Counted from the first letter of the stretch, positions 36,934 through 44,887 are shown. The stretch is 64,000 nucleotides of DNA from Salinirussus salinus (GCF_009831455.1 NZ_WOWO01000002.1:806001-870000), one strand, 5' to 3'. Notes: generated from the sequence alone by a model not told the origin. A program made the numbers and translations.

Positions 36934-37502
36934 TTCTCACCCTCCCTGTACTCGAAGCCGTGGGCGATGGCAAAAAAGAGTCCCGAGATGACGCCGGCGA
37001 CGACCGCGCCGATCCCGAGCTCGACCCCCTCGATGGCGTACTTCGAGGCCTTCTTGATCCCGAGGGCGGATTCGTAGAGGCTGTACTCGAGGAAGCCGCC
37101 CCCGAGCAGCATCGGCCCGAACCCGATCACCGCAAACAGGAGGACACCCCCGGTCGCAAGCGCCACGACGGCGGAGTTGACAAACCACTCCCGCGTGGGT
37201 CCGATCCCGAAGGCAAAGGCCAGCATGAGTACCATCGCCGCGACGACCGTGCCACCCTGGAATCCCCCGCCGGAGGAGTCGGCGCCGTGAAACATCACGA
37301 ACAGACCGAACGTGAGCACGAACGGCGCGACGACCTGGACCGTCGTCATGATCACGCTGCTCTCGGTGTAGGGCCGGCGCCTCTCGGTGCGCCCGGCCCC
37401 ATTCGCCGAGTCGGCAGCACCCGCCGCTCCACCGTCGGTCCGGGTATCTACCGTGTTGCCGCCGGGGCTGTTGTCGTTTGCCGGTCCGGTGTCACCGCTC
37501 AT
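36930..37502 (-). CDS. mnhB: Mnh/Mrp antiporter subunit B
   Basis: The 190-residue protein has an N-terminal hydrophilic extension of about 45 residues, then the MnhB domain: SVIMTTVQVVAPFVLTFGLF, HGADSSGGGFQGGTVVAAMV (conserved GGGFQGG loop) and a final helix LGIGAVVAGVISGLFFAIAH. It is a membrane subunit of the antiporter and overlaps genes on both sides by four bases. Confidence 0.94.
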   Translation of the reverse strand: MSGDTGPANDNSPGGNTVDTRTDGGAAGAADSANGAGRTERRRPYTESSVIMTTVQVVAPFVLTFGLFVMFHGADSSGGGFQGGTVVAAMVLMLAFAFGIGPTREWFVNSAVVALATGGVLLFAVIGFGPMLLGGGFLEYSLYESALGIKKASKYAIEGVELGIGAVVAGVISGLFFAIAHGFEYREGEK

Positions 37503-38041
37503 GTGAACCGCTCCTCCCTGAGGACGACGAGGACGGCCACGCCGGCGGCGAAGACGACGACAGCCTCGCCGAGAGTGTCGAACCCCCGGTAGGCCGCCAG
37601 CACGGCTGTCACGACGTTCTCGACGCCGGTCTGTGCGAGGGCGTTGTCCAGGTAGAACTGGGTCACCTCGGGGTTCGCCCAGGCCGGGGCCTCCGGGTCA
37701 CCGATCGCCGGGATCGCGGGGACCGTCCACAGAAGCGCCGCGGTGAAGACCGCGACGACACCCATCGCCGGCCAGTCGATCCCCTTGAACGTCGAACCCT
37801 CGGCACTCGGGCGGGCCGTCTTGGTCAGCGTCAGCAGAAACAGGACCGTGGTCACGCCGGCCCCGATGGCCGCCTCCGTGAGCGCGACGTCGGGTGCCTG
37901 CAGCGTCACCCAGACCAGCGCGAGCCCCAGCCCGTAGGCCGCGAAGGCGATGACCGAAGCCAGGACGTCCCGCAGGAACACCGTCGCGAGCGCGCTCGCG
38001 AGGACGAAAACCAGAAGCGCCGCGTCGACGGCGGTTATCAT
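37499..38041 (-). CDS. DUF4040-domain antiporter subunit (MrpA C-terminal-like/MbhB-like)
   Basis: The 180-residue membrane protein contains the DUF4040 signature VASVIAFAAYGLGLALVWV-like helix and LQAPDVALTEAAIGAGVTTV, found at the C terminus of MrpA and in stand-alone B1-type subunits. A second part with AMGVVAVFTAALLWTVPAIP and AYRGFDTLGEAVVVFAAGVA matches the MrpB-like domain that follows. It thus supplies the part of MrpA that has no other representative here. It overlaps neighbours by four bases. Confidence 0.9.
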   Translation of the reverse strand: MITAVDAALLVFVLASALATVFLRDVLASVIAFAAYGLGLALVWVTLQAPDVALTEAAIGAGVTTVLFLLTLTKTARPSAEGSTFKGIDWPAMGVVAVFTAALLWTVPAIPAIGDPEAPAWANPEVTQFYLDNALAQTGVENVVTAVLAAYRGFDTLGEAVVVFAAGVAVLVVLREERFT

Positions 38042-38352
38042 TCGGCGTCACCCCCGTCGTCGGTCCAGGGTTCGATCCCCTGGTCGTAGGCCGACCGGGT
38101 GATCGCGTGGGTCGCGGTGGGGTTCGTGATCAGCATGAACACCGCCAGGATGAGCAGTTTCGCGCGGGGCACCCCCGCTTCGAAGGCAAGCGCCACGCCG
38201 GCCAGCGTGAGGACGGTCCCCAGGGTGTCGGTCTTGGAGGTCGCGTGTGCCCGGGTGTACAGGTCCGGCATCCGGACCAGTCCGACCGCCGCGACCAGCG
38301 TAAAGAACAGGCCGGCGACGATCAGCCCGATACTGACCCAGATGAGCGTCAC
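38038..38352 (-). CDS. mnhG: Mnh/Mrp antiporter subunit G
   Basis: The 104-residue subunit has the G-family motif VGLVRMPDLYTRAHATSKTD and three hydrophobic helices; the last contains LLILAVFMLITNPTATHAI. The GTG start overlaps the mnhF stop (GTGA), which favours it over internal codons. Confidence 0.94.
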   Translation of the reverse strand: MTLIWVSIGLIVAGLFFTLVAAVGLVRMPDLYTRAHATSKTDTLGTVLTLAGVALAFEAGVPRAKLLILAVFMLITNPTATHAITRSAYDQGIEPWTDDGGDAE

Positions 38353-38639
38353 AGTACACCCCCCCGTTCGACCGTGAACTTCGAGATGGCGATGCTCACG
38401 AGGAAGTTCAACAGGGCGTAGACGATCGCGACGTCCAGAAAGCCGGGCTGGTCGAACGCCGCCGCGACCAGCGCGAGCACGAGTACGGTCGTCGTCCCGG
38501 TGGCGTTGACCGCGATCACGCGGTCGTGGGTCGTCGGCCCGCGGGCCACCCGGTAGAGGGTGAGGGTGCTGGCGACGACGAACGCCGCGACGAAGCCGAA
38601 AAACAGCGTCTCGAACCCGCCCTGGCTGGCCAGCGTCAT
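38349..38639 (-). CDS. mnhF: Mnh/Mrp antiporter subunit F
   Basis: A 96-residue three-helix subunit with the F-family motif LYRVARGPTTHDRVIAVNAT and the last helix FLDVAIVYALLNFLVSIAIS. It overlaps mnhE by four bases (ATGA) and mnhG by four. Confidence 0.94.
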   Translation of the reverse strand: MTLASQGGFETLFFGFVAAFVVASTLTLYRVARGPTTHDRVIAVNATGTTTVLVLALVAAAFDQPGFLDVAIVYALLNFLVSIAISKFTVERGGVL

Positions 38640-39811
38640 GTGGTATCGTCCTCCTCGTTCTCCCCGGACCCGGCGTCGGCCGCCGGACCCGAGACCTGCG
38701 GTTCACCCTCGCCGGGCCCGTTCGCCCCCTCGGCGCCGTCTCCGTCGGTGCCCTCGCGCTCGGCAGTCTGCCCGCGCTGTCGCGGGCTGGGGAACCGGGC
38801 GGCACCGCGGCCGAAGAAGACGAACCGGATGGCTCGCTCCAGCCCCCCGTCGTACAGGGCTTCGCGGGACGACTCTGTCAGCGCGTGGACGTAGAACTCC
38901 CCCTCTCGGGCCTCGACAGTCACTGTCCCCGGCGTCAGTGTGATGCTGTTGGCGAGCGACGTCACCGGCAATCCAACCGGGACCGCCGGCCGGAACCGCT
39001 CCATGCTGGGGTCGATCGGCAGAGACGGGTGGAGGATGATGTACACGATCTGGACGTTCGCCTTCGCTATCTCCCAGAACAGGTACGGGATATAGACGAG
39101 CCACCGGGCGCCCGTCAACAGCGCGCTCACGGGACGGAGATCCCGGGTGAACGTGATCCCGGAGAGAACCGCCGCGACGAGCGCGGCGCTGAATGCGCCT
39201 GTCACGTAGTCGAAGGTGCCCGCGAAGCCACCGAGCACCTGATAGAACAGAAAGGAGAGCCCGAACACCGCGAGGAAGGCCCTGGTCCCGGCAGTCGCGC
39301 GGAGGAGCTGCCGACCGCGGATCCCGCGCTCGACGGGCGCCTCCTCCCACGTGACCCACTCGGTGAGGTCGAGCTCCGCCTCTAGCGGTGAGAGCAGCGG
39401 CGCGCGCGCGTCCGGCTGATACTCCGGGTCGAGCACGATATGGTCCAGCCCGTGTTCCTCGGCATAGGAGAGGAGCACTTCGGCGTAGTCCCTGGGACTG
39501 AACAGGTACTCGTCGAGGGCGATCACCTCCGCGGTGACCGAGACCGGCAGCGACTCCCCCTGGAGGTCGTCGGCGCCGAGGTCTTCGCGGACCCAGGCCT
39601 GCACGCGGTCGAGGAGAGCCTCGGCTTCCTCGGCTGGGTCGGCGTCGAGGTTCTGGCTACGCCAGCCGGCGGGATAGACGAAGTGGACGACCGGCCGCGC
39701 GCCGTCCTCGGCGGCCTCGACGGCCTCGCGAACGACGTACGCGACCGTGTTCCGGAGGGTTTCCGAATCGCCGACGGGCACCAAGGTCCGCCGGATCTCT
39801 CCTCCACTCAT
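38636..39811 (-). CDS. mnhE: Mnh/Mrp antiporter subunit E fused to a universal-stress-protein-like domain
   Basis: The 391-residue protein starts with an alpha/beta domain of about 140 residues resembling universal stress proteins (RRTLVPVGDSETLRNTVAYV, HGLDHIVLDPEYQPDA). The membrane MnhE domain follows (FLFYQVLGGFAGTFDYV, IPYLFWEIAKANVQIVYIIL, SLANSITLTPGTVTVEAREG). A disordered acidic tail of about 60 residues ends it. Typical bacterial MnhE is only about 160 residues. The nucleotide-binding GxxGx9GS motif of many stress proteins is not evident. The gene heads the operon, so the N-terminal domain may regulate the transporter (inference). Confidence 0.92.
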   Translation of the reverse strand: MSGGEIRRTLVPVGDSETLRNTVAYVVREAVEAAEDGARPVVHFVYPAGWRSQNLDADPAEEAEALLDRVQAWVREDLGADDLQGESLPVSVTAEVIALDEYLFSPRDYAEVLLSYAEEHGLDHIVLDPEYQPDARAPLLSPLEAELDLTEWVTWEEAPVERGIRGRQLLRATAGTRAFLAVFGLSFLFYQVLGGFAGTFDYVTGAFSAALVAAVLSGITFTRDLRPVSALLTGARWLVYIPYLFWEIAKANVQIVYIILHPSLPIDPSMERFRPAVPVGLPVTSLANSITLTPGTVTVEAREGEFYVHALTESSREALYDGGLERAIRFVFFGRGAARFPSPRQRGQTAEREGTDGDGAEGANGPGEGEPQVSGPAADAGSGENEEDDTT

Positions 39812-39920
39812 TGTGCTCTCATTCGTCGTCGTCGTGTTAACGGTGACTATCTTTCAGCCCTCCGGAACAGCGTCGGGTTTGTTCGAGGGAAACAGTGGTA
39901 GCTGGATCGGTGTGTGAAGG

Positions 39921-41372
39921 TTACGAGCCAGGGTCCTGATACCGCTCAATGACCTCGATATCGAGTCCGAGTCCGACGAGGCTGGTTTCACCGTTGATGT
40001 ACCCGACAGCGTCGGAGTTCGGGACATGGATTTTGGCGTACTTTTCACCGTCTGGTGTATATTGGACGATCATGACTCCGTTTGCCGGCATGAACTCTGC
40101 GCCGTAGTTCACCGCCAGCCGGCCGTATTTTGCACCGATGACATCGCGCTGTCGCAGTGGGAGACTATCGTCGCCGACCTCGCTCCGGGTGAATTGTTCG
40201 ACTACGATCGTCTCGTTATCTAAATAGACGTCACGGATCCGCATATCCACATCTTTCCACACATCAGTTTCATCGGCCGCTGTATATCCTTCGAGACTGA
40301 CTGTTCCTGTAACGTTCTTTTCGAGTTTTTGAGTTGTGAAACGTAAACGTTCGTGCCGGCTAGAAAATGACTTGTCAGGCTGTGCAGCACCCATGACGTT
40401 CGTGTATTGCCCGCCGGTCGCGGTTCGCTCCGGGAGGTAGAATCGAACCGGTACCCGATCACGGAGGCTGTTTTTACACTCCCCAGAATTAACCGGATTC
40501 TCGTTTTCACACCGATCTAGCAGATGGGGGAATTCTCTTTTCTCCCCGTTTACTTTGAGAGTTCCAACGACAGCCCGAATGTACGTCGGATAGGACATTG
40601 GTGCGTAACTGTCGGGAGAAGTATTCCCGAATGCGTATTGATTCATCCATCGCGGTTTGATTGTCGCCGTCGCGTTCAATTCTCCTTTCCTGAAATAATT
40701 GAATGTCACCGTTTCTGGGTACGCTGTTTTCGGATCGAAGTGACTCCGGACGTAGAGTCCGGCTGTGCGGGCAACAGCGATCTCGTATCGCTCGATTAAA
40801 TCGAGAGAATCAATGGAAAAGTTGAGCGTTACAGTCTGGCGCTCCGTGTCGTACGAACCGCCTAAAAAGGTTATATAAGGGGGGTCGTAGGAATCCCGTG
40901 CCAAAACAGGATAGGTCTCCTCTACATCGGCGAGGAGTCGTTCATATCGATCCGATTTACGCGAATCTGTATCGTCTTCAGTTGAGATAGGCGTTGATGA
41001 GACTGACCCGTCCGGAGTTGGAGGGTTCGTATTGGGCGTCGTTGTTTGGAGTGCAGCCGAAGTTCCGGTGGGCGTGGATGTCGTTGCCTTACTTTCATTT
41101 ATATCCAATGCGGGTGACCTACTCTCGTCTCCGAGTGCGAGGGTCGCTGTGCCACCAACCAAACCGCCCGCGGCAACGAGATATACAAGTACGGCCACAC
41201 CGGCGAGCATACCACCGCCGCGTTGGATTCCTGGTAAAGAGGCAAGGCGGTCGGCGATACCGCGGTAGTTAGTAGCCGTCGCTATGGGTACCGTGACCGG
41301 GAAGAAGATCAAGGCAACGACCCCGCCGAGGAGTTTTACCAACCGGGCAGCCGATAGAGTAGAGGAACTCAT
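39921..41372 (-). CDS. Two-helix membrane protein with extracytoplasmic domain, lower-GC
   Basis: This 483-residue protein has two N-terminal hydrophobic segments (about residues 10-32 and 52-78). A Ser/Thr/Pro-rich linker (STPTGTSAALQTTTPNTNPP) follows, then a folded domain of about 350 residues with several NxS/T sites, probably outside the cell. The domain has a pair of cysteines (DRCENEN, SGECKN). No family was recognised. Codon third positions and overall GC are clearly lower than in the flanking antiporter and tyrS genes, suggesting acquisition. An A/T-rich box about 25 bases upstream predicts a leaderless transcript. Confidence 0.82.
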   Translation of the reverse strand: MSSSTLSAARLVKLLGGVVALIFFPVTVPIATATNYRGIADRLASLPGIQRGGGMLAGVAVLVYLVAAGGLVGGTATLALGDESRSPALDINESKATTSTPTGTSAALQTTTPNTNPPTPDGSVSSTPISTEDDTDSRKSDRYERLLADVEETYPVLARDSYDPPYITFLGGSYDTERQTVTLNFSIDSLDLIERYEIAVARTAGLYVRSHFDPKTAYPETVTFNYFRKGELNATATIKPRWMNQYAFGNTSPDSYAPMSYPTYIRAVVGTLKVNGEKREFPHLLDRCENENPVNSGECKNSLRDRVPVRFYLPERTATGGQYTNVMGAAQPDKSFSSRHERLRFTTQKLEKNVTGTVSLEGYTAADETDVWKDVDMRIRDVYLDNETIVVEQFTRSEVGDDSLPLRQRDVIGAKYGRLAVNYGAEFMPANGVMIVQYTPDGEKYAKIHVPNSDAVGYINGETSLVGLGLDIEVIERYQDPGS

Positions 41373-41390
41373 ATTGTGTGTTGCTGCTGT

Positions 41391-41401
41391 CTTTTATTTT
41401 T
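41391..41401 (-). promoter_or_regulatory. A/T-rich promoter element of the accessory membrane gene
   Basis: The minus strand reads AATAAAAATAAAAG around here, 20-30 bases before the ATG at 41372. The start would be leaderless. Confidence 0.5.
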
Positions 41402-41424
41402 ATTCATCTTACTTGTGTGGGACA

Positions 41425-42756
41425 TCAGATGATCGTAACGGTGTCTGGTCCGTGCCTCGGGGTATCCGTTGCATCGCCGCCGGAGTTGCTTTCCGGAACC
41501 GACTCCGCGGCCGGAGAGTCTGCCTCGCTCTCTGCCGAGTCCGATGATTCATCGAGACCGGAGCTCGTCGTCTCCCCGCCAGGGGTGATCGTGACCGTCT
41601 CGGAGGATGGTGGTCCGGTGAGGTCGGTTCCAGTAGTGGTGTCTGATGTACTCGTTGGACCGTCTGGTGGAGGTGTTAGCGAGTCTTCACCATCCGGTGG
41701 ACTGGGTGCTTCTTCTGTCGCATCTTTTGTATAGGGGTTGATCCCGCCAACGGCACCATTTCCATGGTCGTCCCTGTTTTCCCGTGCTCGTTCGAAGATC
41801 TTGTTTGCTTGCGATTCATCCACTAAGTCATCCCTCACGAGCTCTCCCAAATTCACGTTGTGCCAATTATATGGTTCCAAATAGTCCTCTGCTTCTTCCT
41901 CACTCACCAGCGTAATGTCCCCCGGTCCTGCAGTGTTCGCGATAGTGATCGCAGAATCGCCGTCAGCGTAGTTGTTGACCGATAGGTCGGAGTAAGTCCG
42001 GATAGTGTCGCTGTTAGCTACCACGTAGTCAGTGCTCGCGTCCGGCGAATCGCCCCCACCACCGCCGGCAGTCGATGGAGCACTGGAGCCGGAGGAAGGC
42101 GAGGTCTCGACAACCTCGACCGTGTGCGTGTCGGTCACGGTCCGACCGAGGACATCCGTTACGGCCGCGGTCACTGTGTGGGTTCCGGCATCGCCGAACG
42201 AGAGCGCCCGCTCGCGCGTTCCGGAACCGGTCAGTTCCTCGGTTCCGACTTCGCTCCCGTCGACCGACCAGACCAGCCGCGAGACCGGATCGTCGCCGGC
42301 CGTCACGTCCGCGCTCGCGGTTCCGTCACTCCCGACGAACAGCGACTCCGGCCCGGTGAGCTGGAGCTCGGGTGGGTCCGGCTCCTCGACGGTGACGTAG
42401 ACCGTATCGCTGGTCCGCATTCCGGTCCCGTCGGTGGCGGTCACCGTCACGTTGTACTGGCCGGTTTGCGTCGCCCGGAAGCTGGTCAGCTCGCAGGTGA
42501 CACAGTCGGGCTCGAATTCCGTTCCGTTGGGCGCGACGACGGACCAGTTGTAGCCGGCCACTTCGCCGTCCGGGTCGTATGACCCGCCGGCATCGAGGTA
42601 AACGGTCGCGTTCCGCTCGACCGCCTGGTCGAGCCCCGCATCGGCGACCGGCGGCTCGTCTGCCCCGACGACGCCGCCAGCCGCGAGCAGACCGGTACCG
42701 AGACAGACCGCAACCACCAGTCCGAGCCCCGCACTCACACCCCCGGACACCCGCAT
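41425..42756 (-). CDS. Secreted PKD-domain surface protein
   Basis: The 443-residue protein has a signal-type N terminus (residues 1-32), a PKD domain (PPVADAGLDQAVERNATVYL, then SYDPDGEVAGYNWSV), and a second PKD/Ig-like domain ending TVTDTHTVEVVE. An unrecognised segment (YVVANSDTIRTYSDLSVNNY onward) follows, then a long Ser/Thr/Pro/Asp-rich tail with no membrane anchor. PKD domains mediate protein or carbohydrate contacts at haloarchaeal surfaces. The first half has the high GC of the genome, while the second half is clearly lower, with a boundary near 42050. It ends 52 bases before the start of the 39921-41372 gene on the same strand. Confidence 0.85.
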   Translation of the reverse strand: MRVSGGVSAGLGLVVAVCLGTGLLAAGGVVGADEPPVADAGLDQAVERNATVYLDAGGSYDPDGEVAGYNWSVVAPNGTEFEPDCVTCELTSFRATQTGQYNVTVTATDGTGMRTSDTVYVTVEEPDPPELQLTGPESLFVGSDGTASADVTAGDDPVSRLVWSVDGSEVGTEELTGSGTRERALSFGDAGTHTVTAAVTDVLGRTVTDTHTVEVVETSPSSGSSAPSTAGGGGGDSPDASTDYVVANSDTIRTYSDLSVNNYADGDSAITIANTAGPGDITLVSEEEAEDYLEPYNWHNVNLGELVRDDLVDESQANKIFERARENRDDHGNGAVGGINPYTKDATEEAPSPPDGEDSLTPPPDGPTSTSDTTTGTDLTGPPSSETVTITPGGETTSSGLDESSDSAESEADSPAAESVPESNSGGDATDTPRHGPDTVTII

Positions 42757-42780
42757 ACCGGCGGATTGTCGTGCGTTCGC

Positions 42781-42787
42781 ATAAAAA
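42781..42787 (-). promoter_or_regulatory. TATA box of the PKD protein gene
   Basis: The minus strand reads TTTTTAT 25 bases before the ATG at 42756, predicting a leaderless message. Confidence 0.65.
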
Positions 42788-42832
42788 GTCTTGCCCGTCG
42801 ACAGGACCAGCCCCGAGGCGGCAAGCAAACCA

Positions 42833-42839
42833 TTTATTC
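42833..42839 (+). promoter_or_regulatory. TATA-like box of tyrS
   Basis: TTTATTC lies about 25 bases before the tyrS ATG at 42862, again leaderless spacing. Confidence 0.55.
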
Positions 42840-42861
42840 GGCGGCCACGGGGAATCGGAGT

Positions 42862-43902
42862 ATGGACACGGCCGAGCGGCGTGCGCTCGTGACGCGCCAC
42901 ACGGAGGAGGTCGTCACCGACGAAGAGCTGTCGGACCTGCTGGAGCGTGACTCCCCCTCGGTCTACATCGGGTACGCGCCGACCGGAGAGATGCACATCG
43001 GCCACTTCACCACGATCCGGAAGCTGGCGGACTTCGCGGAGGCGGGACTGGAGGTCACGGTCCTCGTGGCGGACCTGCACGCCCACCTCGACGACGAGAA
43101 GAGCCCCTTCGAACTGCTGGACGCCCGCTCGGCGTACTACCGGACGGCGATCGAGGCGATGGTCGAAGCGGCCGGCGCAGACCCCGACGCAGTCTCCTTT
43201 GTCCGCGGAACGGAGTTCCAGCTCGACGAGGAGTACACCCTGGAGATGTACCGGATGGCCGCAGAGACGACCGTGGCGCGGGCCCGCCGCGCCGGCAGCG
43301 AGGTCGTCCGCGAGAGCGAGAGTCCGAACCTCGGCGGACTGATGTACTCACTGATGCAGTCACTCGACGTGAAGGCGCTGGAAGCGGACATCGCCTACGG
43401 CGGGATCGACCAGCGGGGGATCTACATGCTCTCCCGGGAACTGCTCCCCGACCACGGCTGGCACGAGCCGGTCTGTCTGTTCGCGCCGCTGCTCTCCGGG
43501 CTCACCGGCGGGAAGATGAGCGCCTCCGAGGAGGGATCGAAGGTGAACCTCACCGACGACCCTGCGGCGGTGGCCGAGAAGATCGACGACGCCTACTGTC
43601 CGATGGGGGAGGCCGAAGACAACGGGGTCCTCGAGTACCTGGAACATCTCGTCTTCCCGGTGCTCGAGGCCCGCGGCAGCGAGGAGTTCGTCGTCGAGCG
43701 CCCCGAGGAGTACGGCGGCGACCTCGTCTACGGCTCCTACGGGGAGCTGGAGGCGGACTTCCTGAGCGAGGAACTGCACCCGGCGGACCTCAAGCCCGCG
43801 GCGGCCGAGGCCATCTCGGAAGTCATCGCGCCGGTCCGCGAGCGGCTAGCCGACGAGGAGGAACTGCTCGCCGAGGCGTACCCGGAGACCTACGGCGAGT
43901 GA
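42862..43902 (+). CDS. tyrS: Tyrosine-tRNA ligase
   Basis: A 346-residue archaeal-type class I synthetase. The HIGH signature is at residues 45-48 (MHIGHFTTI) and the KMSKS equivalent KMSAS at 218-222. Tyr35 in the SVYIGYAPTG strand, the MYRMAAETTVARARR helix and IAYGGIDQRGIYML fit the tyrosine-specific archaeal branch rather than the tryptophan enzyme. There is no C-terminal S4-like domain, as is normal in archaea. The Trm9-like methyltransferase gene overlaps its stop by four bases. Confidence 0.95.
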   Translation: MDTAERRALVTRHTEEVVTDEELSDLLERDSPSVYIGYAPTGEMHIGHFTTIRKLADFAEAGLEVTVLVADLHAHLDDEKSPFELLDARSAYYRTAIEAMVEAAGADPDAVSFVRGTEFQLDEEYTLEMYRMAAETTVARARRAGSEVVRESESPNLGGLMYSLMQSLDVKALEADIAYGGIDQRGIYMLSRELLPDHGWHEPVCLFAPLLSGLTGGKMSASEEGSKVNLTDDPAAVAEKIDDAYCPMGEAEDNGVLEYLEHLVFPVLEARGSEEFVVERPEEYGGDLVYGSYGELEADFLSEELHPADLKPAAAEAISEVIAPVRERLADEEELLAEAYPETYGE

Positions 43903-44585
43903 GCGACGGCGACCCCGAGGCAGAGGAGCCAGGGGACACGCCCTCCGAACACCGCTCGCCCGAGCGTGTGCGCGAGGTGTACGACAGGATCGCCGCCCAC
44001 TTCGCCGAGACCCGCCACCACGCCTGGCCCGAAAGCCGGGAGTTTCTCGACGGGCGAAGCGGCGCGGTCGGCCTGGACGTCGGCTGCGGAAACGGCCGCA
44101 ACGCCGAACTCCTGGCCGAGCGGGTCGACCGCGCGCTGGGGCTGGACGCCAGCCGCGGACTTCTCGGGGAGGCCCGGTCACGGGTAGGGGAGACGGTGGA
44201 ACTCGTGCAGGGGGACGCCGGCGGCCTGCCCGTCACCGCCGACACCGTCGACATCGCCCTTTACATCGCGACGCTACACCACCTGGCCGACCGCGAGACG
44301 CGACGGGCGAGTCTCGCCGAACTCGCCCGCGTGCTCGCGCCAGATGGGCGAGCACTCGTGAGCGTCTGGAGCACCACCCACGACCGCTTCGACGCCGGCC
44401 CCGAGGACCCGGTCGGCTTCGACACGACCGTCGACTGGACGCTCCCTAACGGCGAGACGGTCCCGCGGTTCTACCACATCTACGCGCCCGCGGAGTTCGA
44501 GGCCGACCTCGCCGCGTCCCCTCTGACCGTCGAGGCGACGTGGCTGGCGAGCGGGAACTGCTACGCGCGGGTCCGCGGGGAGTAA
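43899..44585 (+). CDS. Trm9/ALKBH8-like SAM methyltransferase
   Basis: The 228-residue methyltransferase has motif I LDVGCGNGRNAE at residues 59-70. Its N-terminal segment VREVYDRIAAHFAETRHHAW and later IATLHHLADRETRRASLAEL resemble Trm9/ALKBH8, the enzymes that finish carboxymethyl modifications on wobble uridines of tRNA. Translational coupling to tyrS by a GTGA overlap supports a role in tRNA modification (inference). If it does not act on tRNA, it is a general class I methyltransferase. The C-terminal half lacks known RNA-binding domains. Confidence 0.82.
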   Translation: MSDGDPEAEEPGDTPSEHRSPERVREVYDRIAAHFAETRHHAWPESREFLDGRSGAVGLDVGCGNGRNAELLAERVDRALGLDASRGLLGEARSRVGETVELVQGDAGGLPVTADTVDIALYIATLHHLADRETRRASLAELARVLAPDGRALVSVWSTTHDRFDAGPEDPVGFDTTVDWTLPNGETVPRFYHIYAPAEFEADLAASPLTVEATWLASGNCYARVRGE

Positions 44586-44685
44586 CACGCGAGTCCACAG
44601 GGAGTGGGGGCGTGCGTCGTCCGCCGTGCTCACGGGTCGCTTCGCTCCCCGCTCGCAACCGAGGCGCTCCCTGGGGTCGCCCCTC

Positions 44686-44710
44686 GCATGCGCGGTCCGG
44701 GATCCGAACC
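44686..44710 (-). repeat. Downstream copy of the tRNA-Gly 3' end
   Basis: On the minus strand this stretch repeats the T-arm and acceptor end of tRNA-Gly(TCC), including CCCGGACCGCGCATGC, with one mismatch in 25 bases. It lies 126 bases downstream of the genuine 3' end (44812-44836). It includes the four bases beyond the tRNA. Confidence 0.8.
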
Positions 44711-44736
44711 GAGCGGAGACGGTCCGCCTGCGGCGC

Positions 44737-44780
44737 GATGCGCCGGTCCGGGCTGCGACTCCCCGGGCTCGAACCCGGGG
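44737..44780 (-). repeat. Degenerate tRNA-Gly-like T arm between the two 3'-end copies
   Basis: GATGCGCCGGTCCGGG (44737-44752) resembles the tRNA-Gly acceptor end with one inserted base. CCCCGGGCTCGAACCCGGGG (44761-44780) is a perfect stem-loop shaped like a T arm. Together they look like an older, rearranged third copy. The rest of the 44586-44814 gap holds no gene. Confidence 0.5.
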
Positions 44781-44814
44781 CGATGCCACTCCTCGCTGTC
44801 GCTCGAAGAGAGCA

Positions 44815-44887
44815 TGCGCGGTCCGGGATTCGAACCCGGGCAAGTGGCTTGGAAGGCCACTGTCCTGACCAGCTGGACCAACCGCGC
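44815..44887 (-). tRNA. tRNA-Gly (anticodon TCC)
   Basis: The 73-base minus-strand tRNA has acceptor GCGCGGT/ACCGCGC and discriminator A. The anticodon stem AGTGGC/GCCACT holds loop CTTCCAA (anticodon TCC), and the T arm reads CCGGGTTCGAATCCCGG. No CCA is encoded. Its 3' end is repeated downstream at 44686-44710. Confidence 0.96.

Noticed and set aside
39921-42756. Provirus or insertion element
   Set aside because: No integrase, transposase, terminal repeats or target duplication were found; only two envelope-protein genes.
44586-44814. Additional tRNA genes next to tRNA-Gly
   Set aside because: The T-arm-like pieces lack anticodon and D arms; they are partial copies only.
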